Below are positions 8,599-16,817 of a DNA stretch of 64,000 bases, one piece after another (positions within the stretch are counted from its first letter, which is position 1; each line of letters starts with the position of its first letter). Source of the DNA: CBIHON01 sp966211965. GTDB lineage: Bacteria > Pseudomonadota > Gammaproteobacteria > Burkholderiales > Burkholderiaceae_D. The DNA is taken from the NCBI GenBank assembly GCA_966211965.1, contig CBIHON010000009.1:62001-126000 (forward strand). Reading direction: 5' to 3'. The translations under genes were made by a program, and so were the position numbers. The notes under the pieces are model-generated. The model was given only the letters and a program-made list of their open reading frames with translations. It was not told the DNA's origin and did not search any database.

Positions 8599-8723
8599 TC
8601 GCTCGCCTCGTAAAATGGTTCCAGCACCTGCTGCCACGGTCGGGTTGCTTTCGAAAAACAGGCATGACCGGTCAGGACGACACGCTTGCCGCACCAGATG
8701 CCGGGTAAAGGCCGCGCTGCCAT
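8595..8723 (-). pseudogene. rfbG: Internally deleted remnant of CDP-glucose 4,6-dehydratase (rfbG)
   Basis: A 42-codon open frame begins with WCGKRVVLTGHACF, which matches the start of RfbG (FW-GKRV-VTGHTGF, NAD-binding Gly-rich loop). It then jumps to ATRPWQQVLEPF, matching the RPWQHVLEPL motif that lies some 200 residues further on in full-length enzymes of about 350-360 residues. It ends five codons later. The Tyr-x-x-x-Lys active site and the substrate domain are absent. It starts by TGATG overlap with the rfbF stop and ends by ATGA overlap with the epimerase start, so translation coupling is preserved. It lies exactly where rfbG normally sits, between rfbF and an rmlC-like gene. The Gly-rich motif is itself altered (GHACF for GHTGF). 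Confidence 0.83.
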
Positions 8724-9493
8724 CACCACACCTTCCAAGGCGCCGAGCCGGATTGCCACAACGCTTCCAGCAAATTTTTTTCCCGCAAAGTATCCATGGG
8801 CTGCCAGAAGCCCTTGTGCTCGAAAGCGCTCAGTTCGCCTTCGCTCGCGAGACGTTCGAGCGGACTTAATTCCCACGCCGTATCGTCGCCCTCGATGTAG
8901 TCCAGCACCTTGGGTGACAACACGAAAAAGCCGCCATTGATCAGGCCGCCGTCGCCACGTGGCTTTTCAACAAACTGCGTCACCTGTCCACAATCGATTT
9001 GTATCGCTCCATATCGGCCCGGCGGTTGAACCGCGGTCACCGTCGCCAGCTTGCCGTTCGACCGGTGAGCGGAAATCAGAGCCGAGACATCCACATCCGC
9101 CACGCCATCGCCATAGGTAAAACAGAAAACATCTTCATTGCGCACATAATCGGCGACTCGCTTGAGCCGCCCGCCGGTCTGCGTATTGGCGCCGGTATCA
9201 ACCAGCGTCACGCGCCAGGGTTCGGCGTGCTCCTGATGAATTTCCATGCGGTTGCGCGTCATGTCAAAGGTCACATCGGACATATGAAGGAAATAATTGG
9301 CGAAGTACTCCTTGATAATGTAGCCCTTGTAGCCGCAGCAGATCACAAATTCATTGACGCCATGCGCCGAATAAATTTTCAGGATATGCCAGAGTATGGG
9401 CATGCCACCAATCTCTATCATCGGCTTCGGGCGCAGGTGAGATTCCTCGGAGATTCTTGTGCCGAGACCGCCTGCCAGGATGACTGCCTTCAT
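8723..9493 (-). CDS. rfbF: Glucose-1-phosphate cytidylyltransferase
   Basis: RfbF makes CDP-glucose from CTP and glucose-1-phosphate, the first step to 3,6-dideoxy and branched CDP-sugars. The 256-residue length is normal. Motifs are the nucleotide-binding LAGGLGTRISEES near the N-terminus with RPKPMIEIGG, the metal-binding YGDGVADVD, VEKP and the GFWQPMDTLREK segment near the C-terminus that is typical of RfbF over other sugar nucleotidyltransferases. A CAGGAA site lies just before the ATG. The gene looks fully intact while its partner rfbG, which would use its product, is a remnant. Its product may therefore be unused, or an unlinked dehydratase may exist. Confidence 0.93.
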   Translation of the reverse strand: MKAVILAGGLGTRISEESHLRPKPMIEIGGMPILWHILKIYSAHGVNEFVICCGYKGYIIKEYFANYFLHMSDVTFDMTRNRMEIHQEHAEPWRVTLVDTGANTQTGGRLKRVADYVRNEDVFCFTYGDGVADVDVSALISAHRSNGKLATVTAVQPPGRYGAIQIDCGQVTQFVEKPRGDGGLINGGFFVLSPKVLDYIEGDDTAWELSPLERLASEGELSAFEHKGFWQPMDTLREKNLLEALWQSGSAPWKVW

Positions 9494-9505
9494 TATTTCC
9501 TGTTC

Positions 9506-12502
9506 CTATAAGATGCTGAATTTCGTTTTGATAAGCGCGATCCGCCTATCGATTTCCGCATCACCAAAGCCGGATGCGCGAACCTCCTCCAGCGCTGGCA
9601 GCGATTCCGTCCCGGTAAAGAAACTCGAGAAAGCACGCAAATTCTCGCGTTGCGCCAAAATCATTGCGATGCTCCACTGCTCCTCTCTCTGTCCCGGCAC
9701 CAACTCTGCGAATTCAGGACTCAATGCAAGGCATGGTTCATCCAGAGATCTCGGCATTCCCGAGCTGAGCAGTTCACACAAATGATTTAACAAGCCAACG
9801 GCCTGTTCCCGCTTGCCTAGTTCGGTCAATATGCGGCATAAACTCAGCAGCCGCGGCATCGTGGCCTGCTCTTGCACCAGCGTCCTCAATACGTCTCCGG
9901 CCGCTTGCAGGCAGGCATATCGTTCCGCCGCCGGGCGGCTCTCCGACTTCGCCATCGCAAACAGATTCAGTGCCATCCAATACACTTCCCAGTCTTTCAC
10001 TCTTTGCCGGGTATTGAGCCAGGCATCGAGTTTGCCGGCCGCATAGGGAATAGTTTTCAAGTACTCCTGCCAGTATTTGAGATCAATGCCGGGATAACTT
10101 TGCAGCAGGTGGAATTGGCGAATCAGCACCCCTTGTTTCTCCAGCAGTTCGGCCCGATCAGGTTTGCATGCAAACAGATTCAGGGCGTAGACGTCCAGTT
10201 CGTCAACCGATGCAAAGGGGACCAGCAAACCGAGCCCAGGCACAAGGCGATACAGATCATAGCCACGTGTAGTGAGCCATGCGCTTACGGCAGAATCGAA
10301 GTCTTTGCTAGGCTTGACCCCAAACATCAGCAAAGGCGAATTGAACGCAAAAAATTGTGCGCCGCTCTTCAGCAAATCCGCGCTGCATATCTCGCCGGCC
10401 ACGCGTACAAACCCGATATCGTCGAATCCATGCCTATCCATTTCAGAATCAAGTGACAAACCATGATCGGCGATTGAAATGCCAAGCCGTTTTTCCAGGC
10501 CATTGCACGTCCGGGATTTCATCAACAAATTAGCGTTTTCTGCAGTATGGACGATCGCCCATACTCTCCCGTCAGTCGTTCGCTTTGCCAACGGGATCGC
10601 GTAGGCGCCAACCCCGGCGCCTACATCCACAATCCGCATTTTCGATTGAGCGATGCCCAGCACGAACGCATATTCCGGATCAAACCAGGCGCCCTGCTCC
10701 TGCAGCACATAGGTAGGCAGGTCATCAATTGAACCATTCACCGCCACGTCGACCCCCGATGGAAGCCTGACATATTGGGTGGCGGCGGCCAGGCCAAGTG
10801 CCTTCTCTTTCAACGCTTCGGCAACCAGCGCAAGCGGCGTCTCCCAATCGCCCGGCGTTTGCTGACTGAACAGCCGCATACTGGGATGCCAGGGCGATCC
10901 TCCGGTACCCAGCGCATCCATCGCCTTGCCAAAGAGATCTAGACGGTATATTTCCACACCGACGGCCCCGGCAAGTTCGCTGACAGCAGTTCCTGCGGAA
11001 ATCACCAGATCGAGCGAACTGATCAATGCTGTCGTTTCGTCCAGTTCATTTTTCATGTCCAATTCAGGAAACGTCGCAACGGCGACCCCAAACTTTTCTT
11101 CGACCTCACGCAACTCGTCTGTGCATTCGTCATATTGCAGATTGATGAAATGCACACCGGGCAGCTTGAATATTTCCCCCCACTGAGTCAGTTGGGAATA
11201 ATTTTTATGGCGCTCGCCTTTCATCAATCCGCTGCGCCAGCAAATACCGACCTTGAGACCCGGGCCAAGCAGAGCCAGGCGAGAGCGCCAATACTCGGTC
11301 CGCTGCGTATCAGCAAAGAGATAGCTCCGCTCTCTTGGAAAGCTTTCCAGAGTAGGACGCAGGTATCGCGGCATGCTCCCCATCGCAACCTGAACATCGA
11401 TTTTCGGGACATTGACTATCCACCCGATTTGCAGGCGGTCGCCGCCGACGACGGTAGCGGACGGGAAGGAGCGGGAAAAGAGAGAAGCAAGGCGAGGCGT
11501 ACATTCAAGCACACAATGCTTGGCCTTCGCAATCAGGTCCGGCACGCAGGAGGCAAGCCATATCTCGTCGCCCAATCCCTGTTCTGCATAGATCAGGATC
11601 GTTTTCCCTTCAAGCGAAGATCCGTCCCAACGAGGAAAGGGAAAGCGTTCGGAAACCTGCCCTTGGGCCTCCAGCCGCAAATCATGCAGTTCCCATCCAC
11701 GATCCAATATGCCCTGGCGCAAATACAGATAGGCGGAATTCCACTTGGCGGTAGCATCTGCCGGGCACAATTCTATCGAGGTCTCATATTCGGCGAGCGC
11801 CTCGTCAAACCGGCCCAACTCCTCCAATACGGTGCCTCGGTTGCTATGCAAAAAATGCGCATTGGGGGCAATTGCCAAGCCGCGATCGAAACATGCCAGG
11901 GCTTGCTCCAACCGCCCCCAGCGCTTGTAAATTCCGCCGAGATCGCTATACGCTGCGGGCAAATCAGGTTTCAATTCAAGTCCGCGAACAAAATGCCGTG
12001 CAGCTTCTTCAAATTTATCTTTGGCTGACAGCACAAGACCCAGGTTATAGTGCGCATTCGCCATCTCGGGATTGAGCGCCAAGGCCTGTCTTAACGGGAT
12101 CTCCGCCTCATCGAGTTTTCCATCAAGTTCCAGCACACCGCCAAGATTAGCCAAGCCATCCACATAGTCCGGTTTCAGCTCCACCGCTCGCCGGAAACAA
12201 GCCGCCGCTTCCGCCAGCTTTTTTTTTCCGCACAAGGTCAGGCCCAAGCTGTTCAATGCCTGCACGTGATCGGGAGCGATCTTCAATGCATCCCTGAGAA
12301 ACTTTTCCGCATCGTCGATCTTGCCAAGCTGCGCGCAAACCGTACCCAACAGATACAGCGTCTCCATGTCATTCGGCGTTTCTCGCAATGCCTTGCGATA
12401 GAGTCCTTCCGCATCTTTCAACTCCCCGGCGTTATGCGCGGCGAACGCTTTTTGAAACAGCGCATCGGCCTTGGCTTGCTTATTTTTTTGAAGATGATTC
12501 AT
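9506..12502 (-). CDS. TPR protein with glycosyltransferase-like and FkbM-like methyltransferase domains
   Basis: The 998-residue protein has about eight tetratricopeptide repeats at residues 10-285 (units such as ALRETPNDMETLYLLG). A domain at about 298-575 resembles the ADP-heptose/SPINDLY-like glycosyltransferases fused to TPRs (TILIYAEQGLGDE, then KVGICWRSG and LVISAGTAVSELAGA). A third domain at about 620-780 resembles FkbM-type SAM methyltransferases (RIVDVGAGVGAYAIPLAKR). A helical C-terminal part of about 200 residues is not recognised. No signal peptide is seen. TPR glycosyltransferases beside flagellin loci often modify flagellin Ser/Thr directly, so this is the best local candidate for the transferase. 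It starts by ATGA overlap with the deacetylase stop. Confidence 0.8.
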   Translation of the reverse strand: MNHLQKNKQAKADALFQKAFAAHNAGELKDAEGLYRKALRETPNDMETLYLLGTVCAQLGKIDDAEKFLRDALKIAPDHVQALNSLGLTLCGKKKLAEAAACFRRAVELKPDYVDGLANLGGVLELDGKLDEAEIPLRQALALNPEMANAHYNLGLVLSAKDKFEEAARHFVRGLELKPDLPAAYSDLGGIYKRWGRLEQALACFDRGLAIAPNAHFLHSNRGTVLEELGRFDEALAEYETSIELCPADATAKWNSAYLYLRQGILDRGWELHDLRLEAQGQVSERFPFPRWDGSSLEGKTILIYAEQGLGDEIWLASCVPDLIAKAKHCVLECTPRLASLFSRSFPSATVVGGDRLQIGWIVNVPKIDVQVAMGSMPRYLRPTLESFPRERSYLFADTQRTEYWRSRLALLGPGLKVGICWRSGLMKGERHKNYSQLTQWGEIFKLPGVHFINLQYDECTDELREVEEKFGVAVATFPELDMKNELDETTALISSLDLVISAGTAVSELAGAVGVEIYRLDLFGKAMDALGTGGSPWHPSMRLFSQQTPGDWETPLALVAEALKEKALGLAAATQYVRLPSGVDVAVNGSIDDLPTYVLQEQGAWFDPEYAFVLGIAQSKMRIVDVGAGVGAYAIPLAKRTTDGRVWAIVHTAENANLLMKSRTCNGLEKRLGISIADHGLSLDSEMDRHGFDDIGFVRVAGEICSADLLKSGAQFFAFNSPLLMFGVKPSKDFDSAVSAWLTTRGYDLYRLVPGLGLLVPFASVDELDVYALNLFACKPDRAELLEKQGVLIRQFHLLQSYPGIDLKYWQEYLKTIPYAAGKLDAWLNTRQRVKDWEVYWMALNLFAMAKSESRPAAERYACLQAAGDVLRTLVQEQATMPRLLSLCRILTELGKREQAVGLLNHLCELLSSGMPRSLDEPCLALSPEFAELVPGQREEQWSIAMILAQRENLRAFSSFFTGTESLPALEEVRASGFGDAEIDRRIALIKTKFSIL

Positions 12503-13221
12503 GCTTTTCCCAGTTCAACAATCCGCCTGCCGAGAATAAACGCTTCAGCCGCCTCCACACCGACGCTGGCGCCGCGCCACCGCGCCAGGCTCTTCAACGC
12601 CCGCAGCGAGCGGGCGTGCGGCCACGCGCACATTTCCGAGTCATAGCACGCCAAGGCCTGCAACTTGAGGTCGAGGGTATTGGTAATGTCGACGAACCAG
12701 TTCGGCGCAAAGGCCGGGGCCGACGTTGCGGGCATCCATTCGGTGCTGGACGCCACTTCAAAAAAGAGCAGGCTCTTGACGGCATTGCCCGGCTTCGGAC
12801 GGCAGGCAGTCAGCACGCATTCGTGAACAATCCTGTGATCGATATTCAGATCTCCGGCATGATGGGAATACACCACCTCCGGATTGACTCTTGCGATTTC
12901 CGTTTCGATCAGCTTGATGACATCCAATCTATCCAGCGAGTCCATCCGGTTGTCGGGCAAGCCATGCAAGCTCACCGAGGCGGCGCCAAGCATGGCGTTG
13001 GCCTTGCGCGCGGCATCGGCCAACGTACTGAGCTCGCTTCGTTGCATGACGGTGTCGCGTTGCGGGCTACGGCTGGTCACGCCTTCGGCCATGATGACCA
13101 CATGCACTTCGTCCCCGGCTTGCGCATGTGCGGCGATCGCGCCGCCGCATCCCAGGATCTCATCGTCAGGATGGGCAGCGATTACGAGAATTGTTTTTGC
13201 CATTTTTCGTTTTGACGCCAT
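12499..13221 (-). CDS. PIG-L/LmbE family deacetylase
   Basis: This is a zinc-dependent N-deacetylase of the LmbE/PIG-L family. AHPDDEILGCGG near the N-terminus gives the metal-binding His-Asp-Asp, and SHHAGDLNIDHRIVHE supplies the third metal ligand and catalytic residues. The length of 240 residues is normal. Such enzymes remove N-acetyl groups from sugars; here one may free an amine for another acyl group. A second ATG six codons downstream (13203) fits the usual family start better, and neither start has a convincing ribosome site. The stop overlaps the start of the TPR protein gene as ATGA. Confidence 0.88.
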   Translation of the reverse strand: MASKRKMAKTILVIAAHPDDEILGCGGAIAAHAQAGDEVHVVIMAEGVTSRSPQRDTVMQRSELSTLADAARKANAMLGAASVSLHGLPDNRMDSLDRLDVIKLIETEIARVNPEVVYSHHAGDLNIDHRIVHECVLTACRPKPGNAVKSLLFFEVASSTEWMPATSAPAFAPNWFVDITNTLDLKLQALACYDSEMCAWPHARSLRALKSLARWRGASVGVEAAEAFILGRRIVELGKA

Positions 13222-13235
13222 GAGCGAAACCGCAA

Positions 13236-13904
13236 TCAGGCAGCTTTCTTCGCAATAAAATTCCAGGCGGCGAAATGCCAGCTATCGTCCGGCAGTTCGC
13301 GTCGTATGGTCTTGTGTTCCAGCAGCGTCATATCGAAGGCTTTGAACAGCTCCAGCAAGTGCGCTTTATCGGAGAAATGGACACGGCCGACGTCGGTGAA
13401 TGATCCTTCCCGGTAGCCGGTCCGGGTATAAGCATCTCCTGCCGAGACACCGCCTTCATATTCGGAATATGCGGTCGAGAACCAGTCGATTCCGATAAAT
13501 TTCCCGCCGGGCTTTAATCTCGCGTGCAGCATCTCGATGCAATGCAGGATCGCGGCAGTGGTGTTATGAGTCAGCGAGGAGCGATCCACAACCAAGTCAA
13601 ATTCGCCGGCAAACGGAATCTGCAAGGTGAAATCACCGGCGACGATGTTCTCTTTCAACTGGGGAAACCGCTCCCTGAGTTTTTCCACAATCGCCGGACT
13701 TCCCTCGATCGCATAATATTCCACACCCAGCGACTGGAAGAACGGGATGTTCGCACCTGCTCCACATCCCAGCTCCAGCACCCGGAAGTCCGGGCCGCTC
13801 GGCCGGGCATGGCGCATGACATACCCGACCAGGTCGCTCCACGGCCAGATACTCAAGTGCGTCTGTTCCCGGTAGCGCCTGTCCCACTCCGCAGAGAAGT
13901 TCAT
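13236..13904 (-). CDS. Class I SAM-dependent methyltransferase
   Basis: The 222-residue protein has the SAM-binding motif RVLELGCGAGANIPF near residue 43, the acidic end of strand 2 (YYAIEGS) and motif II FDLVVDRSSLTHN. These define a small-molecule class I methyltransferase. The ATG at 13904 is preferred because GGGAGGA lies at the right distance before it; a GTG six codons upstream would lie on top of that site. The substrate cannot be told from sequence, but the neighbours (TylF-type methyltransferase, deacetylase, aminotransferase) point to a sugar. Confidence 0.83.
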   Translation of the reverse strand: MNFSAEWDRRYREQTHLSIWPWSDLVGYVMRHARPSGPDFRVLELGCGAGANIPFFQSLGVEYYAIEGSPAIVEKLRERFPQLKENIVAGDFTLQIPFAGEFDLVVDRSSLTHNTTAAILHCIEMLHARLKPGGKFIGIDWFSTAYSEYEGGVSAGDAYTRTGYREGSFTDVGRVHFSDKAHLLELFKAFDMTLLEHKTIRRELPDDSWHFAAWNFIAKKAA

Positions 13905-13937
13905 CTGCCGTCCTCCCGTCACACCAACATGATTTTT

Positions 13938-14624
13938 TTACAGCACCAGATAGCTGATGTTCGGCTCGTACTCGAAACACCGGAGTTCACAATCCCGGAT
14001 ATTCAACTGTTCCAGCAAGGCTTTGGTTTCGCCCGGCCAGTGCGGATTGTTCACTTCGTCGAAAGCCAGGATCGCTCCTTTCGGCATGCGCGGCACCAAT
14101 GTCTTGAGCGCCGTGACCGTCGGTTCATAGACGTCGAAATCGAGATACAAAAGAGAAACCAGGAGATGCGGATTGCTCTCCACGTACTCAGGAATGGTCA
14201 GGTTCGCGTCGCCGCGCACCAGGTCGATTTTTGAAATGTGATTCAGGTATCTGTTCTCGTCATATTCCTGGATGCATGCCTTCAATTCCTCATAGGTGTT
14301 ATAGGCTTCCGAGAACATGCCCTCCTTCACTTCGGGGCGGTTCAACACGTCGATCGGGGCGACATGCGGAAAACCTTCGAAGGTATCAAAGCCGATGATC
14401 TTGCGATGATAATTATAAGGTTCGAGCGTGGTCGACAATTTGGCCCAGGTCATCACGCCGCCGCCGTGGTGCACGCCGCACTCTACGATGCTGCCCTTTA
14501 CAGGCAACTGCAATTTGAATATTTCAATTTGCGCCATGAAGCGCGCGATATTCTGGCGCCGCACATATTTGGGAAAATTCGCCAGCTTCTTATCGGTCGC
14601 ACAGGAGCTTTCGTCGAATATCAT
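13938..14624 (-). CDS. TylF/MycF-type macrocin O-methyltransferase family protein
   Basis: This belongs to the TylF family of metal-dependent sugar O-methyltransferases. Seen are the SAM loop GSIVECGVHHGGGVMTW, FDTFEGFPHVAP, and the metal-binding acidic residues in LLYLDFDVYEPT and LAFDEVNNPHWPGE. The length of 228 residues is typical. The ATG at 14624 has AAGGTG nine bases upstream and was preferred to a GTG three codons earlier. It lies 21 bases after the WbqC gene. The likely job is O-methylation of a glycan sugar. Confidence 0.85.
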   Translation of the reverse strand: MIFDESSCATDKKLANFPKYVRRQNIARFMAQIEIFKLQLPVKGSIVECGVHHGGGVMTWAKLSTTLEPYNYHRKIIGFDTFEGFPHVAPIDVLNRPEVKEGMFSEAYNTYEELKACIQEYDENRYLNHISKIDLVRGDANLTIPEYVESNPHLLVSLLYLDFDVYEPTVTALKTLVPRMPKGAILAFDEVNNPHWPGETKALLEQLNIRDCELRCFEYEPNISYLVL

Positions 14625-14645
14625 CGTCTTCACCTTTTTTATAAA

Positions 14646-15356
14646 TTACGATTGGCTTGCATTGACTGCACGGATATTTTCAGACATCAAAACCGGAAAT
14701 GATTCAGGGCCGACATTAAACAAGAGATCGATCACCGACATATAAGGCTCGAATTCGCCGTGCAGTTGCGGATAGCGCGGATGACGGTAATCCTGAAACG
14801 TGACGCCGATATTCTGCTTTTCGAACGACACCACGTCTGCGTAATTCTTCCCTTGCGCGCCGAAAATATAATGCTCCGCTTTCAGCTTCACGCACATATC
14901 CAGAACCAGATCCGACTTGTATCCGGAAAAATCATAATCCGATGCCTTGACGATCGGCACTTCGATGCCGAGCGCCCCCAATGAAAATCGCAAAACCTCC
15001 GTGTTCAGATCGGTCAAAAACTCAAAACGCGTCCCCAGTATCTGTTCCAGCGGGCCGATGTAATCCTTGTAATACGGCGCCTTCTGATAAGCAAGCTGGA
15101 TTGATTTCAAATGCTTGCGGTGCCAGCCGTTTTGCACGATGCGGATATCGCAAATCTTTTTCTCAAAATGATTCTTGGATTCTACCGGCACCGACAACCA
15201 TATCGGCCCGGCATTGGTCTTGATCTTGTTGCGGTTGTTGTAGTCCTTGGTCTGATACTGGGCTATGTCGAAAATGCAAAACCTGTCCGCCAGCGCGATC
15301 TTGTGGAAAAGACCGAGCCACGGCAGATAGACGGGTTGATGGGCGGTCAGAATCAT
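14646..15356 (-). CDS. WbqC-family protein
   Basis: This 236-residue protein carries the WbqC signature at its N-terminus (AHQPVYLPWLGLFHK), a NRNKIKTNAGPIWLSVPV segment and GWHRKHLKSIQLAYQKAPYY, all typical of the family. WbqC proteins occur in O-antigen and nonulosonate clusters, often beside DegT aminotransferases. Their reaction is not firmly established; an acyl or amide transfer role has been suggested from context. The start overlaps the aminotransferase stop as ATGA, which supports a coupled function with that enzyme. Confidence 0.85.
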   Translation of the reverse strand: MILTAHQPVYLPWLGLFHKIALADRFCIFDIAQYQTKDYNNRNKIKTNAGPIWLSVPVESKNHFEKKICDIRIVQNGWHRKHLKSIQLAYQKAPYYKDYIGPLEQILGTRFEFLTDLNTEVLRFSLGALGIEVPIVKASDYDFSGYKSDLVLDMCVKLKAEHYIFGAQGKNYADVVSFEKQNIGVTFQDYRHPRYPQLHGEFEPYMSVIDLLFNVGPESFPVLMSENIRAVNASQS

Positions 15357-16372
15357 GCAAGCCTTTTGACACATGCTGCAATTTTCTCAGCTTGTTCGTC
15401 TTTCAATGTGGGAAACAAAGGCAGCGATACCGTTGTTTTCGTCAGATGCAGGGCGTTCGGGAAAGCGCTGCCGCCGCCCAGCAATTCCCAGTCTTCGATC
15501 GGCACGATTGCGCGGATTTCATTTTGCGCCAGGGCTTTGATGACACTCTCGGCGGCATTCGTGCGGACCACGGCGCGATAGCGGATCGGCTCCAATCCGG
15601 CCGCGTCCGGCTCGACATCCAACAGTTTCAAGCCGGCCTCCTGATAGATCCGGAACAGGCAGGCGCGGCGCTCCAGCAGATACGGCAGCTTTTTCAACTG
15701 TACCCGGCCTACCGCCGCTTGCACGTCGGTCATCTGGAAATTGAACCGCAGCTTTTTGTCGGGCCGGCAATCGAAATTGCGGTAGTCCCTGACTTGATCT
15801 GCCAACCCTTTGTCGCGCGACACGAACATGCCGCCCTGTCCGCCGGACGTGATCAGCTTGGTCGCGTAAAACGAAAACACGCCTGCGATGCCGTGCAGAC
15901 CGGTACTCACGCCTCTGAATTTCGCGCCCAGGGATTGCGCACAATCCTCGATGACGGGGATGTCGCCGCACGCCGGAATATCCAGGGGCAATCCATACAT
16001 ATGCGGCGCGATCAGGATATCGGGCGCGAGGTGATCGAAGTCGGCCGGATCGAGATTGGGTGAATCCATGCCCACGTCCAGCAACAGTTCACCGGCGCCG
16101 GCCATTGCAACGGCATTGCGCAATGCCGAACAAACATACACCGGAAAAGCGACGCACTTGTCTTTGGCATCCAGCGCCCACAAGGCCATGAACAACGCGG
16201 CCGTGCCGCTGGATAACGCGACCGCATGCCCGGGCGGCAATCCCAGGAATTCACATACCTCGTTTTCGAAAGCCTCGACCTCGGCGCCTTGGGCAAGCCA
16301 GCCGGATTGAATCACCCTGGCGGCGGCATCGGCCTCCTCCGGGCCGCAACTGGGGCTATTGTGTGGAATCAT
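15353..16372 (-). CDS. DegT/DnrJ/EryC1/StrS-family sugar aminotransferase
   Basis: This is a PLP-dependent sugar aminotransferase of 339 residues. Marks are SSGTAALFMALWAL, IEDCAQSLGA (the Asp contacting the PLP ring nitrogen) and FYATKLITSGGQGGM, where the Lys near residue 171 is the Schiff-base lysine. NFQMTDVQAAVGRVQL follows. It is a second DegT enzyme beside pseC, so it probably acts on a different keto-sugar. It is shorter than PseC and lacks the WYYQQ-type segment seen there. The 5' end overlaps the acyltransferase gene by 17 bases, and the 3' end overlaps WbqC as ATGA. A keto-amino sugar made here could be the substrate of the acyltransferase next to it. Confidence 0.87.
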   Translation of the reverse strand: MIPHNSPSCGPEEADAAARVIQSGWLAQGAEVEAFENEVCEFLGLPPGHAVALSSGTAALFMALWALDAKDKCVAFPVYVCSALRNAVAMAGAGELLLDVGMDSPNLDPADFDHLAPDILIAPHMYGLPLDIPACGDIPVIEDCAQSLGAKFRGVSTGLHGIAGVFSFYATKLITSGGQGGMFVSRDKGLADQVRDYRNFDCRPDKKLRFNFQMTDVQAAVGRVQLKKLPYLLERRACLFRIYQEAGLKLLDVEPDAAGLEPIRYRAVVRTNAAESVIKALAQNEIRAIVPIEDWELLGGGSAFPNALHLTKTTVSLPLFPTLKDEQAEKIAACVKRLA

Positions 16373-16817
16373 CCTTGCCCAGCTTATCGAGATAATAGCC
16401 CGGCTTGACCACCATCGGATTGCCGATCACGAGCGAGTACGGCGGAATCGACACACCGTCGACGATAGTGCCGGAGGCGACCACCGAGTGATGTCCGATG
16501 TGGGCTCCGCCCTTGATCACGGAATGCGAGCCGACGAACACGTTATTTTCGAGCACGATGTCCTTGCGGTCGACTTCCTCTGCGAGGCCGATGCATTTTC
16601 TATGGGAATCGGCACAGTTGATCGACACGAAAGAAGCGATGTCGCAATTGTCGCCGATGACGACTTTTGCGCCCTTGCCGTTGACCTCGGACATGCCGCC
16701 GATATAGACGTTGGCGCCGATTTGCGGCTCGCCGACGATCCACACCAGAGGATGAAAACGGTTCTCCTTGAACTGCGTCATCTCCGAAAACAGCTTTTTG
16801 AAATCGGCGCCTTCCAT
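16356..16817 (-). CDS. Hexapeptide-repeat acetyltransferase next to nonulosonate genes
   Basis: The 153-residue protein is a left-handed beta-helix acyltransferase: VIGDNCDIASFVSIN, VLENNVFVGSHSVIKG and HIGHHSVVASGTIVDG are consecutive hexapeptide rungs, and IPPYSLVIGNPMVV is the C-terminal loop. It starts by TGATG overlap with the synthase stop and runs into the aminotransferase gene. No GNAT-type PseH was seen in the block, so this enzyme might supply the N-acetyl group in nonulosonate synthesis. It could equally serve the product of the DegT enzyme downstream. That choice is inference only. Confidence 0.8.
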   Translation of the reverse strand: MEGADFKKLFSEMTQFKENRFHPLVWIVGEPQIGANVYIGGMSEVNGKGAKVVIGDNCDIASFVSINCADSHRKCIGLAEEVDRKDIVLENNVFVGSHSVIKGGAHIGHHSVVASGTIVDGVSIPPYSLVIGNPMVVKPGYYLDKLGKDDSTQ

